From positions 1 to 5,222 of the forward strand of contig JAZTWZ010000024.1 of assembly GCA_045636165.1 (NCBI GenBank): a stretch of DNA of 5,222 bases, given 5' to 3'. How positions within the stretch are numbered: the stretch's first letter is position 1; every line of letters starts with the position of its first letter. The stretch is from SIG480 sp045636165. GTDB lineage: Bacteria > Bacillota > Clostridia > Oscillospirales > JAAYXM01. This document shows, piece by piece, positions 1 to 5,222 of this stretch. A model generated the notes under the pieces. The model saw only the letters and a list, made by a program, of their open reading frames with translations, made no database searches and had not been told where the DNA came from. The position numbers and the translations under genes were made by a program.

Positions 1-1642
1 TTTCAAAATAGTAGCGGTTGAAGAGACCTGCAATATCAAACATAACCTCGCAGATTGCGCTTGGTGCCTTTTCGTCAAACGCACGGAGAAGGACATCGCC
101 AACCGAGAAAAGCTTGATTAAAAGCTCGCGCTCTGTGTCGCTTGTCGGCGGAAGAATTTCGCCGCAGGTTGCCCCCTTTTCCGCTGCCTTAGAAAGGAGC
201 GAGGAGATTCTGACGACCGTGTACTGGAGATACGGTCCCGTTTTTCCTTCAGTTGAGAGGAAACGGTTGAGGTCGAAGATATAGTCGCGTGAGCGGTGGT
301 TGATAAGGTCGCCGAACTTGATAGCGGCGATACCGATTTTTTCTGAATTTGAAAGCTTTTCCTCATCGGAAAGCGTTTTTGCAATCTCGGATGCGTCGAT
401 GCGCTCACGGGATGCGTCCATCGCGCTCTGGATGAGAACTGAAAGGCTCATAACGCCACCCTCACGGGTCTTGTAGGGCTTACCGTCGCTGCCGTTCATC
501 GTGCCAAAGCCTACATGGTAGAGAGCGGTATCCTCATTTACGATTTCTGCCTTCTTCGCAAGGCGGAAGACCTGCTTGAAGTGCATCGACTGGCGGCTGT
601 CAACAACATACCAGATTTCGTTGGGCTTAAAGTCAGCCATTCTCTGAACGATTGTAGCAAGGTCGGTTGTCGCATAGAGTGCCGAACCGTCAGACTTTGA
701 AATGATAATCGGCGGCATAGGCTCGTCGTCGGTTTCCTCTGCGACATCTGCAATGAGTGCGCCGTCAGAGAGATATGTAAGCTTTTTCTCATCGAGAGTC
801 TTTAAAAGTCCCGGAACATACGGGTCAGCATCGCTCTCGCCAAGCCACATATCAAAGTCAACGCCGAGACGCTTATAGCTCTTCTTAAGGTCAGCGACCG
901 ATACCTCGAGGAATTTCTTCCAGAGAGCTACATAGCCTGCCCTGCCGTTCTGCAAATCGAAGGTAGCACGCATTGCGCGGGCGCGGAATTCTTCGTCAGT
1001 TTTTGAACGCGCGCTTGCTTCGGGGTAGAGCTTTGAAAGGTCGTCAATCGTGACGGGGGACTCTTCGGGGTATCCGTCTGTAATGTTTTCGTCAAAATAG
1101 GGGAGAGAGGGAGAAACTCTCTCAAGCTCTGCGATAATGAGACCCATCTGAAGACCCCAGTCGCCGAGGTGAACATCGCCGATTACCTTGTGACCGAGGA
1201 ATCTCGCAAGGCGCTTGAGTGTTTCGCCGATGATAGCTGCGCGGAGATGACCGACATGAAGCGGTTTTGCAACATTCGGACCGCCGTAGTCAACAACAAT
1301 CGTCTTTTCATCCATAAGCGGAAGCGCGAGACGGTCGCTCGCGGTCATAGCGATAGCTTCTTTTGCGATAAACTCATCTGAAAGGATGAGGTTTATAAAG
1401 CCCGGAGGGGCAACTGAAACGCTTTTGAAAATTTCGTTTTCCGAAAGGATGGCCGAAACATCGTTTGCAATCATCATCGGAGCTTTCCTGTGAAGCTTTG
1501 CGCCCGTGAGCGCGCCGTTACACTGGAACTGTGCAAGGTCAGGGCGGTCGGAGAAGGTAACAACTCCGAGAGACGCATCATACCCTGCTTTTATAAAAGC
1601 TTCGGTAACAATATCCGTAAGCCTTGATTTTAAAGTTTTCAT
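1..1642 (-). CDS. argS: Arginyl-tRNA synthetase, C-terminus cut by window edge
   Basis: Class I aminoacyl-tRNA synthetase that charges tRNA-Arg with arginine using ATP in the cytoplasm. Translating the minus strand from the ATG at 1642 gives about 547 codons with no stop or frameshift seen. The N-terminal additional domain shows SDRPDLAQFQCNGALTGAKL (about residues 31-50). The ATP-binding signature follows as GGPNVAKPLHVGH, with HVGH at residues 129-132. After it come LGDWGLQMG, then SKSDGSALYATTDLA, then KPYKTREGGV (about 388-397), which sits where class I enzymes carry KMSKS; many ArgS lack a canonical KMSKS. The DALR anticodon-binding domain starts near residue 468 with TGPYLQYTVVRIS. The family is usually about 560-600 residues, so only some 30-50 residues are missing beyond the left edge. 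The start is supported by a ribosome binding site and by the usual N-terminal length. It is probably the last or a late gene of the apgM-proS-argS operon. Identity is certain from the motifs; the true end cannot be seen. Confidence 0.97.
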   Translation of the reverse strand, partial: MKTLKSRLTDIVTEAFIKAGYDASLGVVTFSDRPDLAQFQCNGALTGAKLHRKAPMMIANDVSAILSENEIFKSVSVAPPGFINLILSDEFIAKEAIAMTASDRLALPLMDEKTIVVDYGGPNVAKPLHVGHLRAAIIGETLKRLARFLGHKVIGDVHLGDWGLQMGLIIAELERVSPSLPYFDENITDGYPEESPVTIDDLSKLYPEASARSKTDEEFRARAMRATFDLQNGRAGYVALWKKFLEVSVADLKKSYKRLGVDFDMWLGESDADPYVPGLLKTLDEKKLTYLSDGALIADVAEETDDEPMPPIIISKSDGSALYATTDLATIVQRMADFKPNEIWYVVDSRQSMHFKQVFRLAKKAEIVNEDTALYHVGFGTMNGSDGKPYKTREGGVMSLSVLIQSAMDASRERIDASEIAKTLSDEEKLSNSEKIGIAAIKFGDLINHRSRDYIFDLNRFLSTEGKTGPYLQYTVVRISSLLSKAAEKGATCGEILPPTSDTERELLIKLFSVGDVLLRAFDEKAPSAICEVMFDIAGLFNRYYFE

Positions 1643-1646
1643 AGAA

Positions 1647-1654
1647 CACCTCTT
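1647..1654 (-). promoter_or_regulatory. Ribosome binding site of argS
   Basis: On the minus strand AAGAGGTG lies 4 bases before the argS ATG and matches the 3' end of 16S rRNA well. It fixes the ATG at 1640-1642 as the start. Confidence 0.8.
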
Positions 1655-1682
1655 GACTTTCGCACTGTTTAGCGCGAAAAAA

Positions 1683-3119
1683 TTAATATGCTACGCCCCA
1701 GTAAATCATTTTCTTTGCAGGTTTTCCGCAAATCGGGCATACATCGGAGATTTCTTCCTGTGCAAACGGAATGCAACGGGAGCTCATTCCTGCTTCTTCC
1801 TTGACCTTGAGCTCACATTCAAGGTCGCCGCACCACATTGTCTTTACGAAACCGCCCTTTGTCTCTGCGATTTCTTTCATCTCTGCAAGGGTTTTTGCGG
1901 TGTAGGTATGATCCTCGCGGTTCTTGAGCGCTCTGTTGTAAAGCGCGGTATGAACTTCGTCCATAATAGCGTTGACTTCCGCTACGATGTTTGAGAGCGA
2001 AACAACCTTCTTCTCGCGTGTAACGCGTGAAACGAGAACGCACTGACCTGCTTCAAGGTCACGCGGACCGAGCTCGATGCGGACGGGAACACCCTTCATC
2101 TCGTACTCAGCAAACTTCCAGCCTGCGGAGTTGTCTGATGTGTCGCACTTTACGCGAATGCCTGCATCTGCGAGAGTTCCCATAAGCTCGTCTGCAGCCT
2201 CGAGGACACCGCCCTTGTGAGCTGCAATCGGAATGATAACAGCCTGTATGGGAGCGACCTTCGGCGGAAGAACGAGACCATTGTTGTCGCCGTGGGTCAT
2301 GATAATACCGCCGATGAGACGGGTTGAAACGCCCCAGGATGTCTGGTGCGGATTTGTAAGCTTGTTGTTCTTGTCGGCAAACTGAATTTCGAACTGTCTT
2401 GCAAAACCGTCGCCGAAGTAGTGAGATGTACCGGCCTGCAAAGCCTTGCGGTCGTGCATCATACACTCAATCGTGTATGTTGCCTCAGCGCCCTTGAACT
2501 TTTCCTTGTCGGTCTTCTGTCCACGGGTAACGGGCATTGCGAGAACATTCTCGCAGAAATCAGCATAGACATTGAGCATAGTCTCTGTAAAGTCTTTCGC
2601 TTCTTCTGCTGTTGAATGGATGGTGTGACCCTCCTGCCAGAGGAATTCGCGATGACGGAGGAACGGGCGGCTTGTCTTCTCCCAACGGAGAACGCTGCAC
2701 CACTGGTTATACTTCATCGGAAGGTCGCGGTGTGACTGGAGAACATTTGCAAAATGCTCGCAGAAGAGAGTTTCCGAAGTCGGGCGGATAGCATAACGTT
2801 CTTCAAGCGGCTCACTTCCGCCTGTTGTAACCCATGCACACTCGGGAGCAAAGCCCTCAACATGGTCCTTTTCCTTCTGGAGAAGGCTTTCGGGAATAAG
2901 AAGCGGCATATAGACATTCTCAACGCCCTGCTTCTTAAACTCGGCATCCATAATTCTCTGGATGTTCTCCCAGATAGCGTAGCCGTAAGGACGGTAGATG
3001 AAAACGCCCCTTATTGAGGAATAGTCGATAAGCTCGGCCTTTTTACATACATCCGTAAACCATTGAGCAAAATCAACCTCCATATCGGTAATCTGTTCAA
3101 CCTTCTTATCGTTTGCCAT
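1683..3119 (-). CDS. proS: Prolyl-tRNA synthetase, archaeal/eukaryotic-type
   Basis: Class IIa synthetase of 478 residues that attaches proline to tRNA-Pro in the cytoplasm. The whole gene is present. The core shows the proline-binding loop RPTSE (112-116), motif 2 in the form RPFLRHREFLWQEGHT (151-166, Arg...Phe...Glu pattern) and motif 3 as GVSTRLIGG (263-271) followed by the MTHGDNNGLVLPP segment. The anticodon-binding domain begins near 290. The C-terminal domain carries four cysteines (430, 435, 461, 464) spaced as the zinc ligands of the Thermus thermophilus/archaeal-type enzymes, and the chain ends in Tyr (WGVAY), as is typical of that subclass. Length and the lack of the ~180-residue editing insertion (INS) of the common bacterial ProRS place it in the short archaeal/eukaryotic-like class, which is also found in Clostridia, Thermus and mycoplasmas. 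It starts 1 base after the apgM stop and lies 40 bases before argS, so it is very likely co-transcribed and translationally coupled to apgM. No truncation or missing key residue is seen. Confidence 0.97.
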   Translation of the reverse strand: MANDKKVEQITDMEVDFAQWFTDVCKKAELIDYSSIRGVFIYRPYGYAIWENIQRIMDAEFKKQGVENVYMPLLIPESLLQKEKDHVEGFAPECAWVTTGGSEPLEERYAIRPTSETLFCEHFANVLQSHRDLPMKYNQWCSVLRWEKTSRPFLRHREFLWQEGHTIHSTAEEAKDFTETMLNVYADFCENVLAMPVTRGQKTDKEKFKGAEATYTIECMMHDRKALQAGTSHYFGDGFARQFEIQFADKNNKLTNPHQTSWGVSTRLIGGIIMTHGDNNGLVLPPKVAPIQAVIIPIAAHKGGVLEAADELMGTLADAGIRVKCDTSDNSAGWKFAEYEMKGVPVRIELGPRDLEAGQCVLVSRVTREKKVVSLSNIVAEVNAIMDEVHTALYNRALKNREDHTYTAKTLAEMKEIAETKGGFVKTMWCGDLECELKVKEEAGMSSRCIPFAQEEISDVCPICGKPAKKMIYWGVAY

Positions 3120-3130
3120 TTTAATCTACA

Positions 3131-3138
3131 TCCTTTCC
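3131..3138 (-). promoter_or_regulatory. Ribosome binding site of proS, inside the apgM 3' end
   Basis: On the minus strand GGAAAGGA lies 11 bases before the proS ATG, within the last codons of apgM. The spacing is on the long side. Together with the 1-base gap between the genes this suggests that proS translation partly depends on ribosomes finishing apgM. Confidence 0.6.
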
Positions 3139-4275
3139 AATAAACCTTTTCATAATCGTATAAGCCTGCGGAATGAATTTTCCTGTATTCTTTCCGTTTT
3201 CTTCATCGTACGGAAGACCGCTTTTTGCATCAATGCCGTCGCCATAGATTACATACGGGACGGGCTCGATGACATGCGTTCTTTCTTCAATCGGTGTCGG
3301 GTGGTCGGGCATGAGGAGAATTCTGTATTCCTCGCCGCATGCATCAAGGTATTCCTTGACGGGACCGAGGATGTCCTCGTCGATGCGCTCGATTGACTTT
3401 ACCTTAAGCTCGGTATCGCCGTCGTGACCGCATTCGTCGGGAGCTTCAACATGGGTGAAGACGAAGTCAGCACCGTTTTTGAATGCAGTGATTGTTGCAT
3501 CTGCCTTGCCTTTGTAGTTCGTGTAATAGTCGCCTGTTGCGCCCTCGACTTCGTAGGTCTCAAGTCCGATTCCGAGCGCGAGACCCATAATGAGCGGAAC
3601 TGCCGTAACAACAGCGCCCGAGACGCCGTGCTGCTCGGGGAAGCTTGAAAGACATGGCTTCGTACCCTCGCCCCAGAGCCAGAGGCAGTTTGCGGGTTTT
3701 AAGCCCTTTTCCATTCTCGCGATGTTTACGGGGTGTGCCATAAGAAGGCCGTAGCTTTCCTTCATCATCGAAAGAACTTCCTTACCATACGGTCCTTCGG
3801 GGAGATAATCGCGTATGCACTTTCCGAGGATGTCGTGCGGCGGCATCATCGTATAGTTGTAGACAATTCCACTCCATATCATAATGTGGCGGTAGCTTAC
3901 GCCGCGGTGGAATTTACGGTTTTCGCATCCGAACTTCTCCTGGAGAGCATCTAAAAGCTCATAAGCTTCTTCGTTTGTGATTTTATCCGAGCTGTGGTCG
4001 AGCATGGTCTTGTTCTCAAACTCGCCGTCGGTTGAGATGCTTACCAAGTTTGCGCGGAAGACCGTGTCATCGTCTGAAAGCGGAATACCCAGACCGAGCG
4101 CCTCAATCGGGCTTCTGCCTGTATAGTATTTTTTCGGGTCGTAGCCGAAAACGCAGAGATTTGCGATATCACTGCCCGTCGGCATCCCCTCAAAGAGAGT
4201 ATTGGCAAGCCCTAGCTCTCCATTTTTTGATATAAAGTCCATATTCGGCTTATTTGCCGCAGAAAGTGGCGTCTT

Positions 4276-4278
4276 TCA
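4276..4278 (-). other. In-frame TGA codon within apgM
   Basis: Codon 21 of the apgM frame reads TGA. It follows TCG and precedes AAG ACG CCA. It lies inside a short near-palindrome, CTTTCACGAAAG on the plus strand (4273-4284). The mRNA just after it offers only a weak 4-bp stem (CGGC/GCCG around AAATAA), not a convincing bacterial SECIS element. The visible ends of neighbouring genes use TAA, and Trp is encoded by TGG throughout, so TGA is not evidently a general sense codon here. Confidence 0.9.
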
Positions 4279-4346
4279 CGAAAGTTCGGGAATCGGACGG
4301 TCAGCCATACCGTCGCCGAGCATAACAAAGTATTTCATATAAAAAA

Positions 4347-4351
4347 CCTCC
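4347..4351 (-). promoter_or_regulatory. Ribosome binding site of full-length apgM
   Basis: A perfect GGAGG on the minus strand lies 8 bases before the ATG at 4338. It shows that translation is meant to start there, upstream of the in-frame TGA, and not at the internal ATG at 4242. Confidence 0.9.
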
Positions 4352-4386
4352 GAGGTACATAATTACCCAACATAATATTATCTGTA

Positions 4387-4415
4387 ATTATAACATCTAA
4401 ATAAAGAAAAATCAA
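4387..4415 (-). promoter_or_regulatory. Sigma-A-type promoter of the apgM-proS-argS operon
   Basis: On the minus strand the -35 box TTGATT (4410-4415) and a consensus -10 box TATAAT (4387-4392) are separated by exactly 17 bases. A TG one base before the -10 box (TGT-TATAAT) adds an extended -10 element. Transcription should start near 4380, giving a leader of only about 40 bases before the apgM ATG. There is therefore no room for a T-box or other riboswitch, despite the two tRNA synthetase genes downstream. Confidence 0.75.
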
Positions 4416-4431
4416 CGGTTTTACTTGATTT
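4409..4431. repeat. Inverted repeat formed by the two divergent -35 boxes
   Basis: AAATCAA (4409-4415) and TTGATTT (4425-4431) are perfect 7-bp inverted arms around a 9-base spacer. Each arm contains the -35 box of one of the two divergent promoters. The symmetry could simply reflect two identical -35 boxes, or could be a binding site for a dimeric regulator acting on both genes; sequence alone does not decide. Confidence 0.6.
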
Positions 4432-4453
4432 GAAGCGCAGAATAATGTATTAT
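4425..4453 (+). promoter_or_regulatory. Sigma-A-type promoter of the guanylate-kinase-like gene
   Basis: The -35 box TTGATT (4425-4430) and the -10 box TATTAT (4448-4453, 5 of 6 consensus) are separated by 17 bases. Transcription should start near 4460, about 36 bases before the ATG at 4496. The surrounding AT-rich sequence fits a promoter; an alternative -10 a few bases downstream cannot be excluded. Confidence 0.65.
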
Positions 4454-4484
4454 TAATATAAGTTTTATAAGAAACAGAAAAATT

Positions 4485-4490
4485 GGGGTG
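4485..4490 (+). promoter_or_regulatory. Ribosome binding site of the guanylate-kinase-like gene
   Basis: GGGGTG lies 5 bases before the ATG at 4496 and matches the GGUG end of the Shine-Dalgarno consensus. It favours this ATG over the in-frame ATG four codons later at 4508, and puts the P-loop at the usual distance from the N-terminus. Confidence 0.65.
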
Positions 4491-4495
4491 TAGAT

Positions 4496-5059
4496 ATGCT
4501 TATTATTATGTCAGGAAGCGCAGGAGTAGGTAAAAATACCATCATAAACGAGCTTCTTTCGGAGTATAACAATCTTACGCTTATGCCGACGGTATCGACC
4601 CGTGCGATGCGTCCCGGTGAGGAGCAGGGAAGACCGTATATTTTCGTAACAAGAGAAGAGTTCGACGCGATGGTTGCTCGAGGCGAGATGCTCGAGACCT
4701 GCCCGATTCACGGCAATATGTATGGCTCAAGCCGAAAGATATTGGAAGAGAAGACCGCCGAGGGAAAGGTTCTTATAAAGGATATTGATGTCGAGGGTAC
4801 GCTCAACTTAAAAAAGCTTCTTTCTGATGTCGTTGCGATTTACTTGAAACCGCTTTCAAAGGAAGTTCTTCGTGAGCGCCTTATCGGTCGAGGAGAAAAG
4901 GATATCGACCTTCGCCTCAAGCGCTATGAATATGAGGAGGAGATGTCTGAGCATTATGACTATGTCCTCGTGAACGACAAAATGGAGGATACGCTCAAAA
5001 CCCTCCGCGAAATTCTCGCAAAGGAAACTGAAAAATACGGCGTAAGCCTTACAAAATAA
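4496..5059 (+). CDS. gmk: Guanylate kinase family protein
   Basis: Predicted to phosphorylate GMP to GDP with ATP in the cytoplasm, a step in GTP supply. The 187-residue protein has the P-loop GSAGVGKNT (7-15), in which Asn14 replaces the usual Gly/Ser after Lys, and Ser-Ala replaces the common Pro-Ser. The GMP-binding region follows: VSTRAMRPGE (33-42; Arg36, Arg39), GRPYIFVTREEF with Tyr48, and HGNMYGSS (72-79). Next comes the KDIDVEG segment (95-101), equivalent to the family's EIDVQG. The lid region holds RERLIGRGE (126-134) and the Arg140/Arg143 pair, and the C-terminus has the family's DYVLVND (155-161). It is a little shorter than typical Gmk (about 200-207) and departs from consensus at several sites. 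It is not next to rpoZ or remA, where the main Firmicutes gmk usually lies. It may therefore be a second, divergent paralogue; family membership is secure but GMP specificity is inferred. It has its own promoter and ends at a terminator, so it is probably monocistronic. Confidence 0.87.
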   Translation: MLIIMSGSAGVGKNTIINELLSEYNNLTLMPTVSTRAMRPGEEQGRPYIFVTREEFDAMVARGEMLETCPIHGNMYGSSRKILEEKTAEGKVLIKDIDVEGTLNLKKLLSDVVAIYLKPLSKEVLRERLIGRGEKDIDLRLKRYEYEEEMSEHYDYVLVNDKMEDTLKTLREILAKETEKYGVSLTK

Positions 5060-5088
5060 AAAAGAGCTGTGGTAACCACAGCTCTTTT
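5060..5088. terminator. Bidirectional intrinsic terminator
   Basis: A perfect 13-bp stem, AAAAGAGCTGTGG paired with CCACAGCTCTTTT, closes a 3-base TAA loop directly after the stop codon of the guanylate-kinase-like gene. On the plus strand it is followed by a T-rich tract (TTTTAATTTT), and on the minus strand by TTTTTTATTTT. It can therefore end transcription of both convergent genes, the kinase gene and the rubredoxin-domain gene. Confidence 0.92.
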
Positions 5089-5092
5089 AATT

Positions 5093-5222
5093 TTAGTCTT
5101 TCTTGTACAAATCTTTCGGAACGCCGCATACGGGGCAGGTGAAATCGTCGGGAAGTGTTTTAAGGTCCGAAACATATCCGCATATAGAGCATTTCCACTT
5201 CGGCTCTTCTTTTACCTCTTCG
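5093..5222 (-). CDS. Rubredoxin-type domain protein, C-terminal part only
   Basis: The last 42 residues of a minus-strand gene enter from the right edge and end at TAA (5093-5095). They contain WKCSICGY and, about 14 residues later, CPVCGVPKD, the two CxxCG knuckles that bind a single iron atom in rubredoxins, with the LPDDF segment typical just before the second knuckle. The domain is an electron carrier. The stretch between the knuckles is much shorter than in classical ~54-residue rubredoxins. This, and an acidic, lysine-rich lead-in (EEVKEEPK) rather than a start Met just before the first knuckle, suggests a C-terminal rubredoxin-like domain on a larger protein, such as a rubrerythrin- or flavoprotein-type oxidoreductase. 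A small free-standing protein remains possible because the start lies outside the window. No gene symbol is justified. The shared terminator lies just after its stop. Confidence 0.85.
   Translation of the reverse strand, partial: EEVKEEPKWKCSICGYVSDLKTLPDDFTCPVCGVPKDLYKKD

Larger units (their letters stand above)
3121..4338 (-). pseudogene. apgM: Cofactor-independent phosphoglycerate mutase, archaeal type, interrupted by TGA at codon 21
   Basis: Interconverts 3- and 2-phosphoglycerate in glycolysis and gluconeogenesis; a metal-dependent enzyme of the alkaline phosphatase superfamily. The ATG at 4336-4338 has a strong ribosome binding site and begins MKYFVMLGDGMADRPIPELS, the expected family N-terminus with metal-ligand Asp9. 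Codon 21 is TGA (4276-4278), and the frame then continues unchanged as KTPLSAANKPNMD to the TAA at 3121. Counting the TGA as a residue, the protein would be 405 long, normal for ApgM. Downstream motifs are all intact: the catalytic serine in GSDIANL (Ser56), HVEAPDECGH (ligands Asp301, His305), PDHPTP (Asp345, His346) and TH (His355). The first start codon after the TGA is the ATG at 4242, which opens a clean 373-residue frame but has no visible ribosome binding site. That product would lack Asp9 and the first beta strand, so I expect it to be inactive. Relatives usually read ELG-G/N-KTPL here, so the stop falls at a position that is often Gly; GGA to TGA is a single change. It could be a nonsense mutation, a sequence error or readthrough. 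Family identity is firm; its functional state is open. Confidence 0.9.

Noticed and set aside
1658..1679. Hairpin TTTCGC/GCGAAA between proS and argS as a terminator
   Set aside because: The stem is only 6 bp with a 10-base loop and is not followed by a T-run in the direction of transcription. It might slightly affect the argS leader, but there is no support for termination.
1506..1994. Plus-strand 162-codon reading frame opposite argS and proS
   Set aside because: It runs antisense across the ends of two strongly supported genes, has no ribosome binding site and resembles no family; it is a shadow of the real coding frames.
2107..2466. Minus-strand 119-codon frame within proS
   Set aside because: It is an alternative frame of proS with a low-complexity Arg/Ser-rich translation and no family motifs.
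3121..4242. Translation of apgM starting normally at the ATG at 4242
   Set aside because: No ribosome binding site precedes it. The conserved N-terminus with a metal-ligand Asp lies upstream in the same frame behind a perfect GGAGG, so this is the remainder of an interrupted gene, not its natural start.
4240..4278. Selenocysteine insertion at the apgM TGA
   Set aside because: The RNA after the TGA offers only a 4-bp stem (CGGC/GCCG) and lacks a stable SECIS hairpin at the right distance. The position is usually Gly in relatives, with no catalytic role for Cys or Sec.
4273..4284. Near-palindrome CTTTCACGAAAG around the apgM TGA as an operator or recombination site
   Set aside because: The arms are only 5 bp and lie in coding sequence; such short repeats are expected by chance.
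4339..4386. T-box or other riboswitch leader ahead of the synthetase operon
   Set aside because: The predicted leader is only about 40 bases and contains no T-box motif or terminator hairpin.

Overview
The window looks like a housekeeping stretch from a low-to-moderate GC Gram-positive bacterium, most likely a gut-type clostridium (Clostridia, perhaps near Oscillospiraceae/Ruminococcaceae). This rests on an archaeal/eukaryotic-type prolyl-tRNA synthetase, an archaeal-type cofactor-independent phosphoglycerate mutase, strong GGAGG-type ribosome binding sites, a rubredoxin-type domain (suggesting anaerobic life) and sigma-A-like promoters. The taxon is an inference; there is no rRNA or other decisive marker.

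Layout. Bases 1-4338 carry three genes in the same direction on the minus strand, transcribed in the order apgM (phosphoglycerate mutase), proS (prolyl-tRNA synthetase), argS (arginyl-tRNA synthetase, whose C-terminus lies beyond the left edge). apgM and proS are 1 base apart and proS and argS 40 bases apart, with no terminator between them, so they are probably one operon. Bases 4339-4495 are a divergent intergenic region. It holds two back-to-back sigma-A-type promoters whose identical TTGATT -35 boxes form an inverted repeat. Bases 4496-5059 on the plus strand encode a guanylate-kinase-like protein. A long bidirectional hairpin terminator follows directly and separates it from the C-terminal end of a convergent gene ending in a rubredoxin-type domain, which runs off the right edge.

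The one real anomaly is in apgM. Its start codon, ribosome binding site and conserved N-terminus are intact and in frame with the rest of the gene, but codon 21 is TGA. The remaining 373-codon reading frame is undamaged and keeps all downstream catalytic motifs. It lacks the N-terminal metal-ligand Asp, so it should not work by itself. The options are a recent nonsense mutation, a sequencing or assembly error, or UGA readthrough. I see no selenocysteine element and no other in-frame TGA in the coding sequence I examined, so general recoding is unlikely. Apart from this, nothing in the window points to a new kind of system: no mobile element, CRISPR array, defence locus, rRNA or tRNA is visible.

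Functionally the minus-strand operon joins a lower-glycolysis enzyme to two aminoacyl-tRNA synthetases, and the divergent gene serves GMP phosphorylation. All are consistent with growth-linked core metabolism.
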